The position numbers and the translations under genes were made by a program. DNA of 12,561 nt from Micrococcales bacterium (GTDB lineage Bacteria > Actinomycetota > Actinomycetes > Actinomycetales > Dermatophilaceae), in contig PMJN01000001.1 in the NCBI GenBank assembly GCA_003157445.1, forward strand, positions 1 to 12,561. The letters are read 5' to 3'. The notes beneath the pieces were generated by a model. It saw nothing but the letters and a program-made list of their open reading frames with translations, did not search any database and had not been told where the DNA came from. Below are positions 6,210 through 12,561 of this stretch, in pieces; the stretch's first letter is position 1; each line of letters starts with the position of its first letter.

Positions 6210-7340
6210 CTATTCTACAATCTTATGGAGCACCTTGATGACGCGTTCGATGTCGTCGTCGCACAGGGCCGAGCCGCTCGGCAGGGTCACCCCGCGGTCG
6301 AAGAGCCGCTCTGACTCACCGTTGACGAAGGATCGATGTGAGGCGAAGACCGGCTGGAGGTGCATGGGCTTCCACAGTCGCCGCGATTCGATATCCTCGT
6401 CGGCGAGTTCCGCCATGAGCCGCGTTGGACTTACTTCCGTGACAGCAGGGTCCAGAGTGATACAGGTCAGCCAGCAGTTGTCCTCGTCGTCACCACGACC
6501 TTTGTCGCGTCCGACGAAGTGCACCCCGGGCAGGTCGGCCAGCTCACCGACATACATCTCACGTATTTCGCGTCGGCGCTTGAGCATGCCGTCAAGACGG
6601 GACAGCTGAGCACGCCCAAGGGCGGCTAACACGTTGGACAAGCGGTAGTTGTAGCCGATCTCGGTGTGCTGGTAGTACTCGGCTGGCTGGCGTGCCTGGG
6701 TGGACAGGTAGCGGGCTCGCTCGATCAGGTCGCCGTCGTTGCTCAGCAGCATGCCGCCGCCGGAGGTGGTCATGATCTTGTTGCCGTTGAACGAGAACAC
6801 AGCTGCTGCACCGAAGGAGCCGGCAGGACTTCCCCGATAGGTCGCCCCGACCGCCTCGGCTGCATCCTCGACCAGCGGGATGCCTCGTTCGGCAAGACCA
6901 GGGACAATCTCGTCGTAGTCGGCACAGCGGCCGAACAGGTCAACACTCATTGCGGCGACGACTCGGGTGCCCGCGGCCCGTAACGTGTCGATGGCCTTCA
7001 TCATGAGCTCGGGGTCGGCATTGCCGTCGGGGCGCGAGTCGACGAAGACTGGCTCGGCGCCGGTGTAGACCACCGGATTGGCTGAGGCGGCGAAAGTCAT
7101 GCTGGGCACGATGACCGCGGTGCCCGGCCCCGCGCCGAGCTCGAGCAGGGCCAGGTGCAGCGCTGCGGTGCCGGACGTGAGTGCCAGAGCGTGCGCGACG
7201 TTTGTCCGTGTGGCGATCTCGGCCTCGAACGCGTCGACGTCGGGGCCGAGCGGTGCGACCCAGCCGGAGCGGACTGCATCAAGGATGTACTGCTCCTCGA
7301 CCGCGGTGACATCGGCCTTGGACAAGTGAATGCGAGACAT
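6210..7340 (-). CDS. DegT/DnrJ/EryC1/StrS aminotransferase (PglE/EpsN type)
   Basis: A PLP-dependent sugar aminotransferase of 376 residues, predicted to aminate the 4-keto product of the dehydratase encoded upstream, giving a UDP-4-amino-4,6-dideoxy-HexNAc. Visible features are SGTAALHL (56-63) for cofactor phosphate contact, VEDAAEA with Asp159 expected to hold the pyridine nitrogen, and SFNGNKIMTTSGGG, whose Lys188 should form the Schiff base. The FNGNK...TTSGGG form resembles PglE/EpsN rather than PseC or WbpE types. The C-terminus has HLQPVF and SGSALCDDDIERV. I chose ATG 7338-7340 because it shares its A with the dehydratase's TGA (TGATG); the frame extends 22 residues further into that gene without a good start. 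A relic of a second such gene lies immediately downstream. Confidence 0.93.
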   Translation of the reverse strand: MSRIHLSKADVTAVEEQYILDAVRSGWVAPLGPDVDAFEAEIATRTNVAHALALTSGTAALHLALLELGAGPGTAVIVPSMTFAASANPVVYTGAEPVFVDSRPDGNADPELMMKAIDTLRAAGTRVVAAMSVDLFGRCADYDEIVPGLAERGIPLVEDAAEAVGATYRGSPAGSFGAAAVFSFNGNKIMTTSGGGMLLSNDGDLIERARYLSTQARQPAEYYQHTEIGYNYRLSNVLAALGRAQLSRLDGMLKRRREIREMYVGELADLPGVHFVGRDKGRGDDEDNCWLTCITLDPAVTEVSPTRLMAELADEDIESRRLWKPMHLQPVFASHRSFVNGESERLFDRGVTLPSGSALCDDDIERVIKVLHKIVE

Positions 7341-9175
7341 CAGACTCCGGACTTCACAGATGGTGCGTATTGCTGGGCGGATGGTACCGATTGCTGGCGC
7401 ATCCACACCGCTGCTGCCTTGTGATTGTCCAGCTCGGCTGACAGGACTTCAGCCAGGCGCAGGGTGGGCACCTCGACGCTGGTGATCAGCGGGTTGGTGG
7501 TGGCCCGGCGGTCCTCGTGCCTGGAGAGGAGGTCCTCGCTGAGTTTCTCGCCAGGGCGCAGACCTGTGTAGATGATGTCGATGTCCTTGCGGCCGGAGAG
7601 GCGGATCAGCGTGTTGGCGACCTCGAGGATCTTGACCTGCTCTCCCATCTCTAGGACCATCACCTCGCCGTCGGTGCCGATGGAGGCCGCTGCCAGGACG
7701 AGCTGGCAGGCCTCGGGGATGAGCATGAAGAAACGTCGTACGTCGGGGTGTGTCACCGTGATCGGGCCGCCCTCCTCGATCTGTGCGGCGAACGCGTGTA
7801 CTACCGAGCCGCGTGAGCCCAGGACGTTTCCGAAGCGCACCGATACGAAGCTGCCGGGCTCGCTGTCTGAGAACGAGGCCGTCAGCCGCTCGGCGATCCG
7901 TTTGCTGTAGCCAAGCACGCAGCACGGGTCGGCGGCCTTGTCGGTGGAGATGTTCACGACGGTGCCGACTCCGACCTCGGCGGCGGCGGTCAGCACGTTC
8001 AGGGTGCCCAGCACGTTGGTCTTGAACGCCTCCAGCGGGAAGGACTCCAGTAGGGGCAGGTGTTTGAGGGCGGCGGCGTGGAAGACCAGGTCGGGCAGGG
8101 TGGCCCGAAAAACGGTGCGCATGGCGTCCAGGTCGCGGATGTCGGCGAGGATGACCTCGTCGCCCTGGAGCAGTCCCTGGCCGGTCAGGGACAGCTGGGT
8201 GGCGTGCAGGCCGGACTCGTCACGGTCGAGCAGGTAGAGCTTCTCCGGGCTGAACCGGGCGATCTGGCGGGCGAGCTCAGAGCCGATCGAGCCGCCGGCT
8301 CCGGTAATCAGCACCGATCGCCCTGCGATCTGTTCGGCGACCACGGTGCTGTCCATCGTGATCGGCCGGCGGCCCAGGAGGTCCTCCAGGTTGACGTCGC
8401 GCAGGTCGTGAGGCGTGGGCTGACCGCCGATGATGTCTCGTAGCCTCGGCAGGGTCAGGACGTCCAGTCCCGCGGCTGTTGCTACCTCCGTGAGCTCGCG
8501 AATCAGCTCCGCGTCGGCTTGTGGGAGTGCTACGACCAGCGCGGTGGCGTCGAGCTCCTTTGCCACCTCGGCGATGTCCTTGCGGGTGCCGCGCACCCGC
8601 ACACCGTCGATGTGCAGGCGTTGTTTGGTCCTGTCGTCGTCTAGCAGTGCGACTGGGTAAAACCCGCTGCCCTCGTCTTGCATCATGGAGCGCAGCAGCA
8701 AGCGGCCGGCATCGCCGGCGCCGAACACGACGACCCGCCGCTGGTTCTCTTCGGTCACTGAGACGCGAGAGTGCCAGCTGCGGATGAAGAAGCGTGCGGC
8801 GAACATGGCCACCAGGGCCAGGGGCCCGGCCACAACCGGGACGCTGCGGGGGACCATCAGGGGGTTGGCGACAAAGGCCAGGATGACCAGCCCGCTGGCG
8901 GTGGCAAGAACGGTGCGGCCAAGGTTGGTGGTCTCTTCGAAGGACCCCCGCTTGTGGCCAACGGAGTACGGGCCGATAGCCGAACCGATGACCAGATAGG
9001 TGACGGCCGCCGCGCCCGCGAATGCCAAAGTGGCATGGGTAAGGACGGAGGGGTTCGTGAAGTCATACCGCAGCCAGGTGGCGCCATAGATCGCGGCGAA
9101 CCAGATCGCCGCGTCGAACAGCACCCACACCCACCGGTGCAGCCATTGGCTAGGTTGTTGGCTTGCTATCGTCAC
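7340..9175 (-). CDS. membrane-bound UDP-GlcNAc 4,6-dehydratase-like protein (CapD/PglF/EpsC)
   Basis: A 611-residue predicted membrane protein that should convert a UDP-HexNAc to its 4-keto-6-deoxy form, the first step of the amino-sugar branch. An N-terminal part (about 12-135) has four hydrophobic helices. A first Rossmann domain starts at FGAGDAGRLL (151-160). The extended SDR domain has TGAGGSIGSEL (291-301), HAAALKHLPLLE, the STDK active-site motif (410-413), GYSKR with Lys425, and RPGEKLSEDLL near the end. As in PglF/WbpM enzymes the usual SDR tyrosine four residues before the lysine is absent; here it is Leu421. Length matches the family. The frame opens at GTG 9209-9211, but GTG 9173-9175 has GGGGGG five bases upstream and is preferred. 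It is the first gene of the locus and overlaps the aminotransferase by one base. Confidence 0.92.
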   Translation of the reverse strand: MTIASQQPSQWLHRWVWVLFDAAIWFAAIYGATWLRYDFTNPSVLTHATLAFAGAAAVTYLVIGSAIGPYSVGHKRGSFEETTNLGRTVLATASGLVILAFVANPLMVPRSVPVVAGPLALVAMFAARFFIRSWHSRVSVTEENQRRVVVFGAGDAGRLLLRSMMQDEGSGFYPVALLDDDRTKQRLHIDGVRVRGTRKDIAEVAKELDATALVVALPQADAELIRELTEVATAAGLDVLTLPRLRDIIGGQPTPHDLRDVNLEDLLGRRPITMDSTVVAEQIAGRSVLITGAGGSIGSELARQIARFSPEKLYLLDRDESGLHATQLSLTGQGLLQGDEVILADIRDLDAMRTVFRATLPDLVFHAAALKHLPLLESFPLEAFKTNVLGTLNVLTAAAEVGVGTVVNISTDKAADPCCVLGYSKRIAERLTASFSDSEPGSFVSVRFGNVLGSRGSVVHAFAAQIEEGGPITVTHPDVRRFFMLIPEACQLVLAAASIGTDGEVMVLEMGEQVKILEVANTLIRLSGRKDIDIIYTGLRPGEKLSEDLLSRHEDRRATTNPLITSVEVPTLRLAEVLSAELDNHKAAAVWMRQQSVPSAQQYAPSVKSGV

Positions 9176-9611
9176 AAAGACCCCCCGGTCAGGTTGCGCA
9201 CCCACGCGCACGCTTACGTTTAAAGGGCTGGCAAAGAAGAGTAACTGCTTGAAACAAGACTAACCGTCGGGTAATGGGATTTCTAGAGTGTTTCTCACAT
9301 AACGAGAATCTCCTGGTAAAGAGTCTGTTTTGTCCGATTTCCGATGCCCGAACTGTCCTGGTTTAGACCCATTCGATGGCGGCCAGCCTGAAATATTAGC
9401 AGGTGACTGTGAGATTCTTTCCACTTAGAATCGGCTCTTTAGGTGAGGGACCACCTTGAGCATGCCCTGTGAGCGATGAACTCCGCCGTGGAGGCATGCG
9501 GCACCTGACTACCCAAGAGCGTATGGCCAGAGTCAAGGCCGCGCGAGGTGAGGCTGTCAGGTGGAGCCGCGCCGTGGTGGGATCCGGTAGGGGCCGGCCC
9601 GACACCCCGCC
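9176..9611. other. AT-richer spacer between living locus and relic genes
   Basis: No convincing gene lies here. Its 9212-9440 half is clearly richer in A and T than the flanks and should carry the promoter of the minus-strand locus. A small motif recurs: AGAATCTC at 9305-9312, its inverse GAGATTCT at 9411-9418, and AGAATC at 9427-9432, the last two forming a 6-bp inverted repeat. GGCTCTTTAGGTGAGG (9433-9448) vaguely resembles ISL3-type termini. A plus-strand frame from GTG 9469 encodes about 30 arguable residues (ERMARVKAARGEA) and then runs out of frame over the relic aminotransferase; I do not recognise it. Confidence 0.5.
9393..9398 (-). promoter_or_regulatory. possible -10 box for the polysaccharide locus
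   Basis: Minus-strand TAATAT is a good -10 hexamer, but no clear -35 box lies 16-18 nt upstream. The implied leader is a little over 200 nt, which is long. It is simply the best hexamer seen in the spacer. Confidence 0.2.
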
Positions 9612-10277
9612 AACATTCCCGCGCTGCAGGCGATCGCCGACAAGCACGGCCGCCAGCTCTTCGAACATGATGCCCAGGCCCACGGTGGGTCGCTGGGCAG
9701 AAAGCCAGTGGGCTCGTTCGCGATGTTCTCGCTTTACCCGACCAAGAACATGACCTCCGGGAAGGCGGCATGGTTTCGGCCGCCACCCTCCAGATCGGTC
9801 GCCTCATGCGGCACTACCGCAAACGAGGCATGCAAGCGCAGTACATGAACGAGGTCGTCGGCTTCAACGCCCGGATGAGCGACCTCCACGCTGCCATCGG
9901 CCGCGTCTAGCTGACCAGGCGGGTGGTTGGACCAAGCAGCGGCAGGAGAAGGCCGCATTCTTGTCGGCAACCTCCAGGCAGTCACGCCCCCGCCGGTTGC
10001 CGACGGCGCCGTGCAGGCCTACCACCAGTACAGGATCCGCGTCCCGGCCGACCGTGACGGCCTGGCGAAGGCGTTGCGCCAGGAGTACAACATCGGCTCG
10101 GCATGTCCTATCCGAGCCCGAACCACGAGCTCGCCCCCTTCCGGGTTGACATCGACCCGTCGCAGACTGCCAAGGCTTCAGCCGAGTGCCTGCCCTGCCC
10201 GTCCACCCGTCGCTGAGGCAGGGCGGCCCGAGCGCATCGTCACCGCGGTCAACGCCCTCGCCAAGGCAGGTGCCTGA
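9612..10277 (+). pseudogene. decayed WbpE-like DegT-family aminotransferase
   Basis: Reassembled across frames, this encodes the middle and end of a sugar aminotransferase: ALQAIADKHGRQLFE, then FSLYPTKNMTSG carrying the PLP lysine, then GFNARMSDLHAAIGRV, ADGAVQAYHQYRIRVPADR and ERIVTAVNALAKAGA before TGA at 10275-10277. About the first third of the gene is missing. A one-base deletion near 9760 shifts the frame, TAG at 9908-9910 stands where Gln is expected, and more indels follow near 9920-9980, 10105 and 10190. The usual EDAAQAHG motif reads EHDAQAHG, losing the PLP-binding Asp, so decay is real rather than sequencing error. The YPTKNMTSG form suggests a WbpE-like enzyme, distinct from the living PglE-type one. 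The next relic begins two bases later, so they were once an operon. Confidence 0.88.
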
Positions 10278-10279
10278 GG

Positions 10280-11260
10280 ATGGCGAACCTGCGCGCAGGC
10301 CTGATCGGCCTGGCAATGATGGGCCGCCACCGCGCTTGCGTCCTGGCCATTCTCGAGGGGGTCGAGCTGGTCGGGGTAGCTGATGCCGGCCCGACACGAC
10401 GTCGCCGGTGGTCGCCTGCTGCTTGCGGGCATCGACGAGCTCATCGCACTGGGGCTGGACTACTGCGTGGTCGCCGTCTCGACCATCTACCACGAGCAGA
10501 TCGCACTTGCGTTTGCTGCTGCAGGGATCCACGCGCCGATCCAGAAGCCGGTCACTCAATTGACACACCGTCGGCCCGCAAGGTCGGCGGCGTCTTCGCC
10601 ACCCAAGGACTGATCGGCGGAGTCGGCCACATCGGGGGTTACAACCCGGCCCTGCAGTTCGCCCGCGTTCGCCTGGAGGCAGGTGGGCCGGGCACGGTCT
10701 ACCAGGGGAGGACCAGAGCCAGGGCCCGTTCCCCGCCCGGATCGCCGACGTGGGTGTGATCAAGGATCTGGCCATCCACGACATTGACCTCACCGCGTGG
10801 GTCACCCAGCAGCGGTTCACCTCGGTGGCGGCGCGCTGCGGGTTTCGCAGCGGCCGCGACTATGAGGACCTCGTCGCCATGACGGGGCAGCCGGCCGACG
10901 GCACCGTCACCAACTACCTGGTCAACTGGCTGTCACCGCGAAAGGAGCGTGTCACCGTGATCACGGGCGCCAAGGGTGGGTTCGTTGCCGGCACACTAAC
11001 CGCCGACCTGACGTTCTACGCCAACGGCTCGATTCAGGTCACCGCAGATGACATCGCTCAGACCGCGGCGTCTCGCAGGGGAACATGATCCGCTATGGGA
11101 TCGCCAAGCCGGAGCCGCTGCGGGTCGAGCACGAGAACTTCCGTGACGCCGTTCTGGGCAAGCCGGCCGACATCGTCACCATTGAACAGGGTCTGGCGAC
11201 ACTGATCGTGCAGAGGCGATGATCCTGCCCGCCAGCACCGGGGTCACCGTAGCTCTGTGA
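10280..11260 (+). pseudogene. decayed Gfo/Idh/MocA (WbpB-like) sugar dehydrogenase
   Basis: Pieces in alternating frames together cover a whole NAD-dependent oxidoreductase of about 330 residues: NLRAGLIGLAMMGRHRA at the start, GIDELIALGLDYCVVAVS in a second frame (near 10430-10480), QGLIGGVGHIGGYNPAL back in the first, DVGVIKDLAIHDIDLTAWV in another (near 10750), RYGIAKPEPLRVEHENFRD (near 11093) and a final shift around 11210 before TGA 11258-11260. The Rossmann glycine motif is damaged (GLAMMG for GLGMMG) and the EKP motif reads QKP. The start ATG 10280-10282 follows the relic aminotransferase by 2 nt. In the WbpA-B-E-D-I pathway, WbpB oxidises C3 of UDP-GlcNAcA before WbpE aminates it, so this pairing fits, but other substrates are possible. 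No product is expected. Confidence 0.88.
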
Positions 11261-11280
11261 GCGTGTCCCGGGCGCCGGTA

Positions 11281-11570
11281 TCAGGGGCGGTGCGCGCGAA
11301 GATCTGCGGCGACTCGCCGGGAGGCGTGCCCATCTGCGGGCGGCTGAGACTGTGCTGCTGAAGGTCGCGGCCGCACCGCCAGGTCCCGGACCGCGATGAG
11401 GTTTGGATCCAGGATGTTCCATCCGGCCTGCAGGGTTTCCATCCATTTCGTCTCGGCCGGCAACGTGGCGTGCGGCTCGCCCAGCAGATCGGCCTCCTTC
11501 TGAAGGCCGCCGGAGTCGGTCACCACCCCGGCAGAACCGTTGCCGGTCAGCACTATCTGGGGGGTAGTTC
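11281..11570 (-). pseudogene. C-terminal remnant of UDP-GlcNAc 2-epimerase (WecB/WbpI-like)
   Basis: About 90 residues in one frame match the end of non-hydrolysing UDP-GlcNAc 2-epimerases. They include [19 protein letters not shown], the conserved DSGG loop that contacts UDP and its phosphates, then [17 protein letters not shown] and a [12 protein letters not shown] tail, ending at TGA 11281-11283. The first three quarters of a usual gene of about 370 residues is absent; upstream on the minus strand an in-frame stop appears near 11570 and I see no homology. It converges on the dehydrogenase relic with a 20-nt gap. WecB and WbpI are close homologues, so the substrate is uncertain; next to WbpE- and WbpB-like relics, a WbpI-type role is attractive. 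Confidence 0.85.
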
Positions 11571-11607
11571 ATCGGAGTCGTGGTGTGCATCGAATCGCCA
11601 CTCATGT

Positions 11608-11736
11608 CGATAGCGCGGGCCCCGTGCAGATACGAATCACCGGTGTTCCGCACACTCCCCGATGGGGCGATTGCTTCGGTCGTGCCGATTCGTTGTTCAG
11701 GGATATCCCCTAATAACGCACACCGATAGCGCGGGC
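11608..11736 (+). repeat. 13-nt direct repeat pair
   Basis: CGATAGCGCGGGC occurs at 11608-11620 and again at 11724-11736, starts 116 nt apart. The bases just beyond differ. It could be a trace of slippage or insertion/excision; no element is evident between the copies. Confidence 0.6.
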
Positions 11737-11772
11737 TTCGCGCTTGGATGAATGACCTTGAGAATATCCCTG
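11698..11772. repeat. 9-bp inverted repeat upstream of DUF2252 gene
   Basis: CAGGGATAT (11698-11706) and ATATCCCTG (11764-11772) are inverse complements 57 nt apart. The left copy is also part of a 10-bp palindrome, GGGATATCCC (11700-11709). Paired operator sites or remnant ends of a small element are both possible; nothing more can be supported. Confidence 0.5.
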
Positions 11773-11848
11773 CCGTGATGCGATGTCATGGCAAAGTTTT
11801 TGTGAGAGCCTTTCTTAAGATGTTTACCTCTTTCGGGTAAGGGGAATC

Positions 11849-12561
11849 ATGATGAACACGCCAGAAGATCTGCGCCGCACTCCGGCTTGGCGACTTGCGC
11901 ACCATTCTGAACAGGAGCGCGCGGCCAGGGGCAAGGCTGCGCGGGCGCAGGTTCCCAGGTCGAGCCACGGCAACTGGGCGCCGGCGCCAGGGCGGCCCGA
12001 TCCGATTGCGCTGCTTGAGGAGCAGGCCGTGAGCCGGGTCCCCGAGCTTGTCCCGATCCGCTATGGGCGGATGCTGGCTTCGCCGGGCACCTTCTACCGG
12101 GGTGCCGCGCTGATCATGGCCTCCGACCTTGCCCAGACCCCGTGCTCGGGGGTCAGCGTGCAGCTGTGCGGGGATGCACACCTGTCCAACTTCGGGTTGT
12201 TCGCCTCCCCTGAGCGCCAGATGGTCTTCGACATCAACGACTTCGATGAGACCCTTCCCGGCCCGTGGGAGTGGGACGTCAAACGCCTGGCCACCAGCTT
12301 TGAGGTCGCTGGTCGCGATCTCGGGTTCTCCGCCGCGGATCGGGGTGCGATTGTCACAGCCGGTGTGCATCAATACCGGGAGCGGATGAGGGAATCGGCC
12401 AGGATGGGCACCATGGACGTCTGGTATGCCCATACGAACGTCGATGAGGTCACCGCCTGGATGAATACCGCCAAGAGCGAGAAGCGCCTGGGAAAGAAGG
12501 AGGAGAAGGGGGCCGAGCGGCAGATCGCCAAGGCTCGGACCCGTAACAGCGTGCGGGTGTT
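11849..12561 (+). CDS. DUF2252 family protein, 3' end cut by window edge
   Basis: The first 237 residues of a DUF2252 protein; family members are usually over 400 residues, so about half is missing beyond the window. Clear family motifs are VPIRYGRMLASPGTFYRG (68-85), QLCGDAHLSNFG (105-116), FDINDFDET (127-135) and WEWDVKRLA (140-148). The paired GDAH and DxNDFDE acidic motifs resemble a phosphotransferase-like active site, but the biochemical function is not known and I assign none. No signal peptide or membrane segment is visible in this part. ATG 11849-11851 and ATG 11852-11854 are adjacent; AAGGGG (ends 11844) is spaced better for the second. It reads away from the relic genes and has no visible tie to the polysaccharide locus; it may mark the conserved chromosomal flank. 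Confidence 0.93.
   Translation, partial: MMNTPEDLRRTPAWRLAHHSEQERAARGKAARAQVPRSSHGNWAPAPGRPDPIALLEEQAVSRVPELVPIRYGRMLASPGTFYRGAALIMASDLAQTPCSGVSVQLCGDAHLSNFGLFASPERQMVFDINDFDETLPGPWEWDVKRLATSFEVAGRDLGFSAADRGAIVTAGVHQYRERMRESARMGTMDVWYAHTNVDEVTAWMNTAKSEKRLGKKEEKGAERQIAKARTRNSVRV

Larger units (their letters stand above)
11571..11848. other. spacer between epimerase relic and DUF2252 gene
   Basis: No gene is recognised. The stretch holds a 13-nt direct repeat and a 9-bp inverted repeat, listed separately. It should contain the promoter of the DUF2252 gene; TAAGAT around 11818 is a possible -10 but has no good -35 partner. AAGGGG just before 11849 is the ribosome binding site for that gene. Confidence 0.5.

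Noticed and set aside
9864..10820. 318-residue minus-strand open frame
   Set aside because: It lies antisense to the two decayed plus-strand genes whose homology is clear, and its Arg/Gly/Pro-rich translation has no recognisable domain. It is a GC-rich shadow frame.
9612..11260. Frameshifts explained as sequencing errors in intact genes
   Set aside because: Besides indels there are a nonsense codon, a missing N-terminal third and missense changes at conserved sites (EHDAQA, GLAMMG, QKP), and neighbouring genes show no such errors. Genuine decay is more likely, though raw reads would settle it.
11786..12433. 215-residue minus-strand open frame opposite the DUF2252 gene
   Set aside because: The plus strand carries unmistakable DUF2252 motifs through this region; the antisense frame shows nothing recognisable.
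1..12561. tRNA, rRNA or CRISPR array
   Set aside because: I saw no cloverleaf-like sequence, rRNA segment or regularly spaced repeats on either strand.

Overview
The window is GC-rich, with GTG/TTG starts and tightly overlapping genes. It looks like a chromosomal segment of a high-GC Gram-positive bacterium (Actinomycetota). The gene families would fit Propionibacteriaceae, but that placement is a guess from gene content only.

Layout: (1) Positions 1-~1600 hold an IS1380-family insertion sequence with an apparently intact transposase on the minus strand; its far end lies beyond the window's left edge. (2) Positions 1626-9175 hold a minus-strand cell-surface polysaccharide locus. In transcription order it encodes a membrane-anchored nucleotide-sugar 4,6-dehydratase (CapD/PglF/EpsC type), a DegT/PglE/EpsN-type aminotransferase, a FemAB/GNAT-like acyltransferase, a small PglC/EpsL-type phosphoglycosyl transferase, then a strong intrinsic terminator, a Wzx-like flippase and a Wzy-like polymerase/ligase. 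The overlaps (TGATG, GTGA and an 8-nt ATGATTAG) indicate translational coupling. The first four genes could make an acylated 4-amino-4,6-dideoxy-HexNAc and load it on undecaprenyl phosphate; the last two could export and polymerise the repeat unit. No ordinary glycosyltransferase is visible. (3) Positions 9176-9611 are a relatively AT-rich spacer that should hold the promoter of the locus. (4) Positions 9612-11570 are a gene graveyard: adjacent decayed copies of a DegT/WbpE-like aminotransferase and a Gfo/Idh/MocA (WbpB-like) dehydrogenase on the plus strand, and the C-terminal remnant of a WecB/WbpI-like UDP-GlcNAc 2-epimerase on the minus strand. Together they suggest a lost UDP-2,3-diamino-mannuronic-acid-type pathway. 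(5) After a spacer with small repeats, a DUF2252 gene begins at 11849 and runs off the right edge.

The most interesting points are: the collapsed FemAB/aminotransferase relic between the living aminotransferase and acyltransferase genes (5955-6195), implying an ancestral tandem of such pairs; the coexistence of a living and a dead amino-sugar pathway, which suggests a surface-glycan switch; the FemAB-type enzyme where a PglD-type acetyltransferase would be expected; and a predicted fold-back hairpin that could hide the transposase ribosome binding site in read-through RNA.
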